The notes under the pieces: generated by a model
What the model was told of the DNA's origin: nothing
Database searches by the model: none
Seen by the model: the letters and a program-made list of their open reading frames with translations, nothing else
Made by a program: the position numbers and the translations under genes
Source of the DNA: Xanthobacteraceae bacterium 501b
GTDB taxonomy: Bacteria; Pseudomonadota; Alphaproteobacteria; Rhizobiales; Xanthobacteraceae
Assembly (NCBI GenBank): GCA_000378025.1
Contig: KB899087.1
Location: forward strand, 2,790,001-2,854,000
Reading direction: 5' to 3'
DNA length: 64,000 bases
In this document: positions 11,597 to 18,908 of the stretch, piece after piece
How positions within the stretch are numbered: the first letter of the stretch is position 1
Layout of the letters: each line of letters opens with the position of its first letter

Positions 11597-12775
11597 TCAG
11601 GCCCCCACCATGTTGGGCGAACGCGACAGGCGGCCATAGACGAGATAGAGCGCCGTGGTCGTCACCAGCAGGATCAGGCCGAGCGCGCCGGCCATGCCCC
11701 AGTTCGCGGTGCCGGTGGCGAAGAAGGCGATGACGGAAGAAATCATCTGGTCCTCCGCCCCGCCGACCAGCGCCGGGGTGATGTAGTAGCCGAGCGCCAC
11801 CATGAACACGAGCAGCGCGCCGGAGGCGACGCCGGGCAGCGCCATCGGCAGCAGCACGTGCCAGAAGGCTCGCAGCCGGCTCGCCCCGAGCGAGGAGGCC
11901 GCCGGCATGAGATTACGCGGTATGCCGAGCAGCACGGAATAGATCGGCAGCACCATGAAGGGCAGCAGCACATGGGTCATGGCGATGACCACGCCGGTGC
12001 GGTTGAAGATCAGCTGCAGCGGCTGGTCGACAATGCCCACCGCGATGAGCGCCTTGTTTATCAGTCCCTCATTCTGCAGCAGGATCACCCAGGAGGCGGT
12101 GCGGACCAGCAGCGAGGTCCAGAGCGGCAGCAGCACGGCGAGCAGCATCACATTGCGCACCCAGCCGGTGCTGGCGGCGGCGATCATCGCGTAGGGCAGG
12201 CCGATCAGCGCGCACAGCAGCGTCACCAGCCCGGCGATAGTGAAGGTGCGGACCATGATGACGCGATTGGCCGAGGCGTCGGCGGTGATGCTGCCCTCGG
12301 TATCGCGCTTGAGATCGATGGCGGCCAGCAGGTTGCGGTCGGTGTAGTTCGGCATGGCCCGCTGCAGCGCCTGCCAGTAGCGCCCCTCGCCCCAGCGCGG
12401 GTCGATCGCCGCGAGGTCGACGGGCTGGCCGGGCGGCGCATCGCGCACGGCGGTGGCGGTGCGACTGAGCAGGGTGCGGAAGCCCGACACCTCGCTGTTG
12501 AGCCGCCGCACGGCATCGCCGAACGCCATCTGCTCGCTCGGCGCGCGCAGATCGGCAATGAGCGCGTCCTGCACCACCTTGGGCGGCACGCCCGCCCCAT
12601 CCCAGGCGCCGATGGTGCTCGCGGTTTCCGGCATCACCTGCCGCACCGTGCCGTCGGTGACGGAGACGGTGATCATCATGACCAGCGGCCAGACGAAGAA
12701 CGCCGCGAGAAACAGGAACAGCGGCGCCACCAGGAGGAGCGCCGAGACGCGGGCGCGTGCCGGGGACCCGCTCAT
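11597..12775 (-). CDS. ABC transporter permease, PotB-like, with large periplasmic insertion
   Basis: Inner-membrane permease of 392 residues, about 100 longer than typical PotB. TM1 (residues about 10-35) is followed by roughly 130 mostly soluble residues before the next membrane segment. The EAA-loop region (ASSLGASRLRAFWHVLLPMALPG) is intact. The start overlaps the ATPase stop by 4 bases (ATGA). The insertion probably faces the periplasm and could contact the binding protein; that role is inference. Confidence 0.9.
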   Translation of the reverse strand: MSGSPARARVSALLLVAPLFLFLAAFFVWPLVMMITVSVTDGTVRQVMPETASTIGAWDGAGVPPKVVQDALIADLRAPSEQMAFGDAVRRLNSEVSGFRTLLSRTATAVRDAPPGQPVDLAAIDPRWGEGRYWQALQRAMPNYTDRNLLAAIDLKRDTEGSITADASANRVIMVRTFTIAGLVTLLCALIGLPYAMIAAASTGWVRNVMLLAVLLPLWTSLLVRTASWVILLQNEGLINKALIAVGIVDQPLQLIFNRTGVVIAMTHVLLPFMVLPIYSVLLGIPRNLMPAASSLGASRLRAFWHVLLPMALPGVASGALLVFMVALGYYITPALVGGAEDQMISSVIAFFATGTANWGMAGALGLILLVTTTALYLVYGRLSRSPNMVGA

Positions 12776-13860
12776 GAAGCGCTTCCCGGCGCGTTATCAG
12801 GCGCGATCAACGTGCATTCGGAGGGCTCGAAGCAGGCGAAGGCCGTGCTGCCGACCGGCCCCACCGGCACCCGCCGCTGCACCTTGGCGACGAGGTCCAG
12901 CCCCGGCCCGGCCAGATGCGTGCGCAGATGATCGCCCTGATAGACATTGTCGGTGACGGTGACGGGAATGACATTGCCCGCGCCCGCCTCGCCCTGCAGG
13001 TGCAGGCGCTCGGGCCGCACCGAGGCGAGGATCGGCGCGCCGACCTCCACCGGGGCGAGCAGCGCGGCGCGCACGACCACGCCGCTGGTGAGCGCGACCT
13101 CGGCGATGCCGCCATCCACCCGCTGCACCACCCCCTCAAACAGATTGGTCTCGCCGATGAACTCGGCGACGAAACGGGTGCGCGGCCGGTCATAAATGCC
13201 TTCCGGCGTGTCGAGCTGCTCAATGCGGCCGCGATTGAAAACGGCGATGCGGTCCGACATGGTCAGCGCTTCGGACTGGTCATGGGTGACGAAGATCACC
13301 GTGAGGCCGAGCGTGCGGTGCAGGTCGCGCAGTTCGAGCTGCATATGCTCGCGCAGCTGCTTGTCGAGCGCGCCGAGCGGCTCGTCCATCAGCACCACGG
13401 TGGGCTCGAACACCAGCGCGCGGGTAAGCGCGACACGCTGCTGCTGGCCGCCGGAAAGCTGGGCCGGGCGGCGGTCCTTCAGATGGGCAAGGCGCACCAT
13501 GTCGAGCGCCCGCGCCACGCGCGCGCCCGCTTCCGCCTTCCCAACGCCGCGCATGACGAGCGGGAAAGCGACGTTCTCGGCCACCGTCATGTGTGGAAAC
13601 AGCGCGTAGTTCTGGAACACCACGCCCATGTTGCGCTTGTGCGTGGGCAGGTTCTCGATGCGGGTGCCGTCGAGCCAGATGGCCCCGTGCGAGGGGTGCT
13701 CGAAGCCCGCCAGCATCATCAGGATCGTGGTCTTGCCCGAACCGGAGGGGCCCAGCAGACTGACGAACTCCCCCTTGGCGACCTGGAGATCGAGCTTGTC
13801 GACCACCCGCAGCGGGCCAAAGGACTTCGTGACCTGATCGAAATGGATGAAGGGCGCCAA
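12772..13860 (-). CDS. ABC transporter ATP-binding protein, PotA-like
   Basis: ATPase of 362 residues. Walker A is GPSGSGKT, the Q-loop is in VVFQNYALFPHMT, the signature is LSGGQQQR, Walker B is VVLMDEPLGALD and the switch is VTHD. A C-terminal TOBE-type regulatory domain follows (residues about 280-360). The frame is open upstream to 13989 without homology. A TTG start at 13860 is proposed because GGAG precedes it at proper spacing and the family N-terminus begins there; this is uncertain. It is separated from the binding-protein gene by 311 bases of hairpin and tandem repeats. Confidence 0.9.
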   Translation of the reverse strand: MAPFIHFDQVTKSFGPLRVVDKLDLQVAKGEFVSLLGPSGSGKTTILMMLAGFEHPSHGAIWLDGTRIENLPTHKRNMGVVFQNYALFPHMTVAENVAFPLVMRGVGKAEAGARVARALDMVRLAHLKDRRPAQLSGGQQQRVALTRALVFEPTVVLMDEPLGALDKQLREHMQLELRDLHRTLGLTVIFVTHDQSEALTMSDRIAVFNRGRIEQLDTPEGIYDRPRTRFVAEFIGETNLFEGVVQRVDGGIAEVALTSGVVVRAALLAPVEVGAPILASVRPERLHLQGEAGAGNVIPVTVTDNVYQGDHLRTHLAGPGLDLVAKVQRRVPVGPVGSTAFACFEPSECTLIAPDNAPGSAS

Positions 13861-14004
13861 CCGCAATCTCCGAGTGATGGCCTTGGCCCTGACGTTACCC
13901 GGCCGGGAAGCCCGCTCCAAGCGCGGGCCCGTCCCGGTCCCCGCCTTTCGGCGGTTGCGGGCGCCGGTCCCCGCCTTTGCCCGCACCAAGGGGCCTATTA
14001 GAGG

Positions 14005-14160
14005 CCGGGCCGCGCCCTCGAAAGGCGCGGCCCGGAAATGTAGCGTCGTCGGCGAGCCGGCGCGTGGCGCGGCCCGGAATTGGGGCGTCGTCGGCGGGCC
14101 GGCACGCGGCGCGGCCCGGAATTGGGGCGTCGTCGGCGGGCCGGCACGCGGCGCGGCCCG
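14005..14160. repeat. 12-bp perfect hairpin followed by 42-bp tandem repeats in an importer operon
   Basis: Arms 14005-14016 and 14024-14035 are perfect reverse complements (12 bases) around a 7-base loop. A 42-base unit then repeats at 14025-14066, 14067-14108 and 14109-14150, with the first 10 bases of a fourth copy at 14151-14160. Copies 2 and 3 are identical; copy 1 differs at a few positions. The element fills the spacer between the binding-protein gene and its ATPase. No reading frame is supported here. The remaining part, 13861-14004, shows only short GC-rich repeats. Confidence 0.85.
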
Positions 14161-14171
14161 CCTGGCGCGCC

Positions 14172-15227
14172 TTACTTCGCCAGCCAGGCGTTGAAGCGCT
14201 TGGTCAGCTCTTCGACATTGTCGACCCAGAACGCGCCGTCCAGCGCGATGGCGCCGGTGAGGTTCGCCTGCGTGGTCGGCAGGTTCTTCTGCAGGGCGGC
14301 GGGAACCATCGCCGCGGCTTCCTTGTTCGGCAGGCCGTAGGCGATGTAGTCCGGCAGCTTCGACTGGTTGACCGGCTCGCTGGCGAAGGCGATGAAGTCC
14401 ATCGCTTCCTTGGCGTTCGGGCTGTCCTTGAGGATCACCCAGCTGTCGATGGCGTAGATGCTGCCCGGCCAGACGCCCTGGAAGTTCTTGCCTTCGGTCT
14501 TGTTGATGCCGGCGAGGCGCCCGTTATAGGCGGTCGACATCACCACTTCGCCTGACGCCAGCAGCGAGAGCGGCTGCGCGCCGGCTTCCCACCACACGAT
14601 GTTCGGCTTCAGCTCGTCCAGCTTCTTGAACGCGCGATCAACGCCTTCCGGCGTGCCGAGCACCTTGTAGACCTCCTCCGGCTTCACGCCGTCGGCCATC
14701 AGGGCGAATTCGAGCGAGTATTTCGGGCCACGGCGGAAGCCGCGCTTGCCGGGGAACTTGGTGGTGTCCCAGAAATCCGCCCAGGAGGTCGGCGCCGTCT
14801 TGAGCCGGTCGGCGTCGTAGCTCAGCATGGTCGACCAGACAATGGCGCCGACGCCGCAATCGCTCACGGCGGCGGGGAGGAACTTGTCCTTGCCGCCGAG
14901 CTTCGCCCAGTCGATCTTCTCATAGAAGCCGTCGGCGCAGCCGAGTTCCAGCTCCTCGGTCTCGACCTGCACCACGTCCCAGTTCGGCACGCCGGCCTTC
15001 ACCTTGGCGGCGATCACGCCGATGCCGCCATCCCAGCTCTCGTCGAGCACCGGCTTGCCGATCTTCTTCGAGAACGGCTCGAAATAGATTTTCTTCTGGG
15101 CGTCCTGGTAGTTGCCGCCCCAGGACACGACGGTCAGGTCGCGAGCCGACGCCGTGCCACCGGCCACCATCAGGCCGAGGGCGAGGCTGGCGCCGCCGAT
15201 CCGCAGAAGAGTCGATGTCGCCTTCAT
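14172..15227 (-). CDS. ABC transporter substrate-binding protein, PotD/spermidine-putrescine family
   Basis: Periplasmic solute-binding protein, 351 residues, with a signal peptide (cleavage likely after GGTASA near residue 28). The mature start RDLTVVSWGGNYQDAQ and the later FPGKRGFRRGPKYSLEFAL and GSIYAIDSWVILKDSP blocks fit the extracellular solute-binding family 1 / PotD group. The ligand is not predictable; relatives bind polyamines, opines or amino-alcohol-like compounds. The start at 15227 has AGGGG at good spacing. It is the first gene of the minus-strand importer operon, with the XRE-cupin regulator upstream on the same strand. Confidence 0.9.
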   Translation of the reverse strand: MKATSTLLRIGGASLALGLMVAGGTASARDLTVVSWGGNYQDAQKKIYFEPFSKKIGKPVLDESWDGGIGVIAAKVKAGVPNWDVVQVETEELELGCADGFYEKIDWAKLGGKDKFLPAAVSDCGVGAIVWSTMLSYDADRLKTAPTSWADFWDTTKFPGKRGFRRGPKYSLEFALMADGVKPEEVYKVLGTPEGVDRAFKKLDELKPNIVWWEAGAQPLSLLASGEVVMSTAYNGRLAGINKTEGKNFQGVWPGSIYAIDSWVILKDSPNAKEAMDFIAFASEPVNQSKLPDYIAYGLPNKEAAAMVPAALQKNLPTTQANLTGAIALDGAFWVDNVEELTKRFNAWLAK

Positions 15228-15320
15228 GGAATTTCCCCCTGTTGTCGCTTGTGTCAGCAGCAAAGCACGCCACCGGCATGGGTGACAGAACGGCACGGCC
15301 CCTACTGAGGGGTATGGTGA

Positions 15321-15330
15321 ATATAATAAC
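15321..15330. promoter_or_regulatory. GAATATAATA motif in the binding-protein promoter region
   Basis: Ten AT-rich bases identical to those at 15953-15962 on the other side of the regulator gene. The motif stands out in a GC-rich setting and lies 94 bases upstream of the binding-protein start, so it may be a shared operator or a -10 element. Confidence 0.4.
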
Positions 15331-15362
15331 CGATTTTGCCCTGTTTTCGGGCGGAGAGCCGC

Positions 15363-15911
15363 CTAATAGGTGGGCGGGTTGATGGCGCTGACAATCTCGC
15401 TCGGCTCCTCAGCCACATTGCGGAAGCGATGCGGCAGCTTGCTGTCGAAATAATAGGCGTCGCCGGCATGCAGGATCTTTGAGTTGTTCTCCACCGTCAC
15501 CTCCACGGCGCCGCGGATCACCATGCCCGCCTCCTGCGCCGTGTGCGAGAACGCCTCCCCGGTATCGGCGCCAACGGCATAGGTTTCGTGCAGCACCAGA
15601 ATCTGCCGGTTGGGGTGATTGATGCCGATCACCCGATACGAGATCGCCTCGCCACTGCCGACTTCTGGCAGTTCCGAGGCCTCATAAAACGGCGAATAGG
15701 ACGACATCTGCTGAAGCTCGGAGAAGAAGCCGACCAGCGTCGTTCCCAACGCCTCCAATATGGCGGCGAGCGTGTCGATGGACGGACTGATCCGGTCGCG
15801 CTCGATCAGCGAGATCGAGGAATGCGACACGCCGGAGCGCAGCGCCAGCCGGCGGATGCCGAGATTGCGGCGGCGGCGCAGCTCGCGAATTCCGGGTCCG
15901 ATATGCGGCAT
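15363..15911 (-). CDS. XRE-family transcriptional regulator with C-terminal cupin domain
   Basis: A 182-residue one-component regulator, PuuR-like in layout. The helix-turn-helix domain (residues about 5-60: IRELRRRRNLGIRRLALRSG, then VSHSSISLIERDRISPSIDT) is followed by a cupin barrel (about 100-180) with HTAQEAGMVIRGAVEVTV and AGDAYYFDSKLPHRFRN. The cupin is the likely effector sensor. The start at 15911 has GAGG before it. It lies between the importer operon and the HisD-like gene, so it is the natural candidate regulator of both. Confidence 0.88.
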   Translation of the reverse strand: MPHIGPGIRELRRRRNLGIRRLALRSGVSHSSISLIERDRISPSIDTLAAILEALGTTLVGFFSELQQMSSYSPFYEASELPEVGSGEAISYRVIGINHPNRQILVLHETYAVGADTGEAFSHTAQEAGMVIRGAVEVTVENNSKILHAGDAYYFDSKLPHRFRNVAEEPSEIVSAINPPTY

Positions 15912-15952
15912 GGGGGCCTCGTCTGCGTCGCACGATTTCCGGGCAAGGTGGA

Positions 15953-15962
15953 GAATATAATA
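15953..15962. promoter_or_regulatory. GAATATAATA motif upstream of regulator and HisD-like gene
   Basis: Second copy of the motif at 15321. On the plus strand it contains a TATAAT that could be the -10 of the HisD-like gene, whose start is 81 bases downstream; on the minus strand it lies 42 bases before the regulator. A good -35 was not seen. Confidence 0.4.
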
Positions 15963-16036
15963 GACAGCCCTGCCGCCGCCAATTGCCGGCATGAGCGGCG
16001 GGCCTCACCATCGGCCAATCCTCACAGGAAACCGCC

Positions 16037-17317
16037 ATGCCCGCGCTCAGCCCCGACATCGCCGACCAGATCCACTCCGTCAAGGCGCCGCGCCCCGACG
16101 ATGGCAGCGACTCCAGCCAGATCGCCGCCACCGTCAAGGAGGTACTGGAGGCGGTGCGCGCCCGTGGCGACGAGGCAGTGCGGCATTATTCCAAGCTGTT
16201 TGACAAGAGCGATGTCGGCTCCATTGAGGTGACGGCCGAAGAGCGCGCTGCCGCCCTCGCCGGCCTCGACCCGCAGACCCGCGCCGACACCGAATTCGCC
16301 ATCGAGCGGGTGCGGGCCTTCGCGCAGGCGCAGCTCGCCACTATCCTGCCGCTGGAGATCGAGGCGCTGCCCGGCCTGCATCTCGGCCATCGGGTGATCC
16401 CGATCCAGCGCGTCGGCGCCTATGTGCCGGGCGGGCGCTATCCCCTGCTCTCCGCGCCGATCATGACCATCGTGCCGGCCAAGGTGGCGGGCTGCGACGA
16501 GGTGATCGCCTGCCTGCCGCCCACCGCGCACCCCGCCATGATCGCCGGCTGCCACCTCTCCGGCGCCGATCGGATTTTTCGCGTCGGTGGCGCCCAGGCG
16601 ATCGCGGCGATGGCGTTCGGCACCGAAACCATTCCCGCCGTCGACAAGGTGGTCGGCCCCGGCAATGCCTATGTGAACGAGGCCAAGCGGCAGGTGTTCG
16701 GCCCCGTCGGCATCGACCAGCTCGCCGGGCCGAGCGAGATCTTCATCGTCGCCGACGAGACCGGCGATGCCGAGATGATCGCCACCGACCTGCTGGCGCA
16801 GGCCGAACACGACATCCGCACCCGGGTCGGCCTCATCACCACCAGCCGCGCGCTGGCGCAGGCGACGCTGGTCGAGGTCGAGAAGCAACTCGCCACGCTC
16901 TCCACCGCGCCGGTCGCCGGCAAGGCCTGGGCGGATTTCGGCGAGATCGTGGTGTGTGACAGCGAAGAGGCGATGATCGCCTATTCCGACCACATCGCTG
17001 CCGAGCATCTGCAGGTGCACACCGCCGATCCGCACGCCATGGCGGCCAAGCTGCGCAATTATGGCTCGCTGTTCATCGGCACGCTGGCGAGCGTGGTCTA
17101 TTCCGACAAATGCTGCGGCACCAACCACACGCTGCCCACCATGGGCGCCGGCCGCTACACCGGCGGGCTCTGGGTCGGCTCCTTCGTGAAGATCTGCACC
17201 CATCAGTGGCTGGACGCGCGCGGCGTCGCCGCCGTCGCCCCGCCGGCCATCCGCCAGAGCGCCAGCGAAGGGCTGGAAGGCCACCGCCGCGCCGCCGCCT
17301 TCCGCCTTCAGGGCTGA
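16037..17317 (+). CDS. Histidinol dehydrogenase paralogue, sulfopropanediol 3-dehydrogenase (HpsN)-like
   Basis: NAD-dependent dehydrogenase of 426 residues in the HisD family. Visible features: VGAYVPGGRYPL, DKVVGPGNAYV, AGPSEI, the zinc-ligand block LLAQAEHD, the catalytic Glu-His pair in AAEHLQVH, an Asp in SDKCCGTNHTLPT, and a late His in EGLEGHRRAA. The SDKCCGTNHTLPT block with the two cysteines, and a C-terminus of the WVGSFVKICTHQWL type, are features I associate with HpsN-like catabolic paralogues rather than biosynthetic HisD. Context (importer plus cupin regulator, no his genes) agrees. The substrate is probably an amino-, sulfo- or polyhydroxy-alcohol and is not established. AGGAAA precedes the ATG. 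Confidence 0.82.
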   Translation: MPALSPDIADQIHSVKAPRPDDGSDSSQIAATVKEVLEAVRARGDEAVRHYSKLFDKSDVGSIEVTAEERAAALAGLDPQTRADTEFAIERVRAFAQAQLATILPLEIEALPGLHLGHRVIPIQRVGAYVPGGRYPLLSAPIMTIVPAKVAGCDEVIACLPPTAHPAMIAGCHLSGADRIFRVGGAQAIAAMAFGTETIPAVDKVVGPGNAYVNEAKRQVFGPVGIDQLAGPSEIFIVADETGDAEMIATDLLAQAEHDIRTRVGLITTSRALAQATLVEVEKQLATLSTAPVAGKAWADFGEIVVCDSEEAMIAYSDHIAAEHLQVHTADPHAMAAKLRNYGSLFIGTLASVVYSDKCCGTNHTLPTMGAGRYTGGLWVGSFVKICTHQWLDARGVAAVAPPAIRQSASEGLEGHRRAAAFRLQG

Positions 17318-17334
17318 GCGACGGCACGTCGAGC

Positions 17335-17373
17335 GCGCCCCCGTCCCCCGAGCCCTCGTAGGGACGGGGGCGC
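17335..17373. terminator. 13-bp stem hairpin downstream of HisD-like gene
   Basis: Arms 17335-17347 and 17361-17373 are perfect reverse complements (13 bases) with a 13-base loop. Only a short pyrimidine stretch follows, so termination here is probably helped by the next hairpin. Confidence 0.6.
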
Positions 17374-17400
17374 GTCTCGCTTCCTTGACGTCTCGACGAT

Positions 17401-17444
17401 AGAAAGCCTCCAGGACCGGCCCGCGCCGGTCCTGGAGGCTTTCT
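17401..17444. terminator. Perfect 20-bp bidirectional terminator
   Basis: Arms 17401-17420 and 17425-17444 are perfect reverse complements around a 4-base loop. The stem ends in AGAAAG/CTTTCT, giving a T-rich 3' side in both directions. It lies between the convergent HisD-like gene (plus) and the DUF2778 gene (minus). A 14-base direct repeat (17524-17537, 17538-17551, variant 17552-17565) follows and runs over the DUF2778 stop codon. Confidence 0.85.
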
Positions 17445-17557
17445 GCTTTGGAAGGCCAACTGCGAAGGCACGCTCAGGAGGGCAGCTTACCCGCCACCTC
17501 AATGGAAGGGCGCGATCGCATCCGCGCTGTCGGTTGCGCGCTGTCGGTTGCGCGCTG

Positions 17558-18568
17558 TCAGTCGCGCTTGCCGCCGGTCAGCCAGGAGAGCAGCGGGTTC
17601 GTCGGTTCGGCGGATTTCGGCATCGCCTCGACCACGATCACTTCCTCCACATGCCCCTTCTTGAAGGCGGCCAGGAAGGCGTCGTAATCGGCGAGCGAGA
17701 TGCAGCCATTGGAATCGCCGCGCGGCCCCAGAAGATAGGGGTGGAGCAGGAAACCATTGCGGCCATACATCTTGCCATCGCCCACCGGCGTCATCCGCAC
17801 CGCCTCGGTGCCGTGGAACAGTGCCTCGCGCATGCGCAGCTTGTAGCGGTTGGGCGGGGTCGGCCCGAGCATCTTCACATGCACGTAGCGGGGATTGTCG
17901 AACTTGTCGCCATAGCCCGAATGCGCCTCCAGCTTCTTGCCGTTCGGCAAATAGAGCTTCTTGGCACGGATGTCGTAAATGGCGAACCGGTCTTCGCTTG
18001 TGGGGTAGCGCAGCTCGTCCTTCGGCGCCTCGGTGGCGGCGGGCGGCGCCTCCGGCTCGGCTGCGTCATCCTCTTCCATCGGCGGCGGAAGCGCGGCGAT
18101 CTGCGCTTCCATGTCCGGCTTGCGCGGCGGGCGCGGCGCGAGGGTCAGCGTGTCTTCCGGCTCGTCGCCCGCCATCACCCGCCCGGCAAAGAGCGGGTTG
18201 GCCATGGGCAGCGGCACGGTGCTCACCGTCTCCATCGGCGGCACCACCTCGTCAGGGGCGGCGGCGACGGGGGCAGGACGCGCGATCATCGGCGCGGGAT
18301 CGAACAGCCAGTGGGTTGGCGGCGCGAAGGCGCCCGCCGTCTGGAAATTACGGATGTCCATGACCGTAAAGGTCGGCGGCGGCGAGGGCTCATCCACCAC
18401 CACGCTCGCGACGGCCGGGACGGGAGGGGCCGACATCAGCGGGGGATCGACCCGCGCGGCATCGGCCGGGGTCGGAATCGCGGTGTTAGAAATCCACGCG
18501 ACGGCAACCGCCACGCCAACAAAACCCGCCGAGCCGATAAGGAACGAGCCAACTAGCCGCATAGGCAT
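17558..18568 (-). CDS. DUF2778 (Tlde1-like L,D-transpeptidase-fold) envelope protein
   Basis: A 336-residue secreted or membrane-anchored protein. A hydrophobic segment near the N-terminus (GSFLIGSAGFVGVAVAVAWI) is followed by about 180 Pro/Ala-rich residues that look disordered. A C-terminal DUF2778-type catalytic domain (about 200-315) carries KMYGRNGFLLHPYLLGPRG and DSNGCISLADYDAF, with the His and Cys expected of an L,D-transpeptidase-like fold. Related domains act on peptidoglycan stem peptides. No secretion-system gene is nearby, so a housekeeping cell-wall role is likelier than a toxin. Starts at 18568 and 18562 are both possible; no strong ribosome site is seen. Confidence 0.75.
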   Translation of the reverse strand: MPMRLVGSFLIGSAGFVGVAVAVAWISNTAIPTPADAARVDPPLMSAPPVPAVASVVVDEPSPPPTFTVMDIRNFQTAGAFAPPTHWLFDPAPMIARPAPVAAAPDEVVPPMETVSTVPLPMANPLFAGRVMAGDEPEDTLTLAPRPPRKPDMEAQIAALPPPMEEDDAAEPEAPPAATEAPKDELRYPTSEDRFAIYDIRAKKLYLPNGKKLEAHSGYGDKFDNPRYVHVKMLGPTPPNRYKLRMREALFHGTEAVRMTPVGDGKMYGRNGFLLHPYLLGPRGDSNGCISLADYDAFLAAFKKGHVEEVIVVEAMPKSAEPTNPLLSWLTGGKRD

Positions 18569-18908
18569 CTCTGTACAGATGACGGACGTTCGCGCACGAC
18601 CCGCAGATCGTCCACGCCCGGCGTCAACCTTCGGTTGCACACGGCACCGGCGCCCAAGCCATTGTCCGCCGGTGGCCCCCAAGCCAAATCGTTCCTAGCC
18701 AAGTTTAGGTAATATTTCATTAATGCCACGCCGACAACCCGGCTCTGGCACCAACCCGTTGCCGGTGCACCGGCGCGTCCCTCGCTCCGCGACAGGCCGC
18801 GATCAAGCCTGAAAAGCGTAGCACAGGCGATGGCATCGACCCTAGTTTGGAACTACTAAAGACACGAATGCCGGCAGGTCCGCTGCCCGGCGAACCGACG
18901 GTGTCTTC
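18569..18908. other. Intergenic region between divergent DUF2778 and P-type ATPase genes
   Basis: These 340 bases hold the divergent promoters. An AT-rich patch lies at 18696-18726. A perfect 12-base palindrome ccggtgcaccgg at 18762-18773 could be an operator for the ATPase gene. No small gene or RNA was recognised. Confidence 0.4.

Noticed and set aside
14025..14160. CRISPR array
   Set aside because: The 42-base units are directly adjacent with no spacers, there are only about three copies, and no cas genes are nearby.
16037..17317. Histidine biosynthesis hisD
   Set aside because: No other his genes, an importer and regulator alongside, and sequence blocks typical of catabolic paralogues.
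17524..17565. 14-base direct repeat at the end of the DUF2778 gene as an att site
   Set aside because: No integrase, tRNA or second copy; it is a short local tandem duplication.
17558..18568. Type VI secretion effector of the Tlde1 class
   Set aside because: The catalytic domain is similar, but no secretion or immunity genes are near, and the Pro/Ala-rich membrane-anchored layout is common in rhizobial housekeeping proteins.
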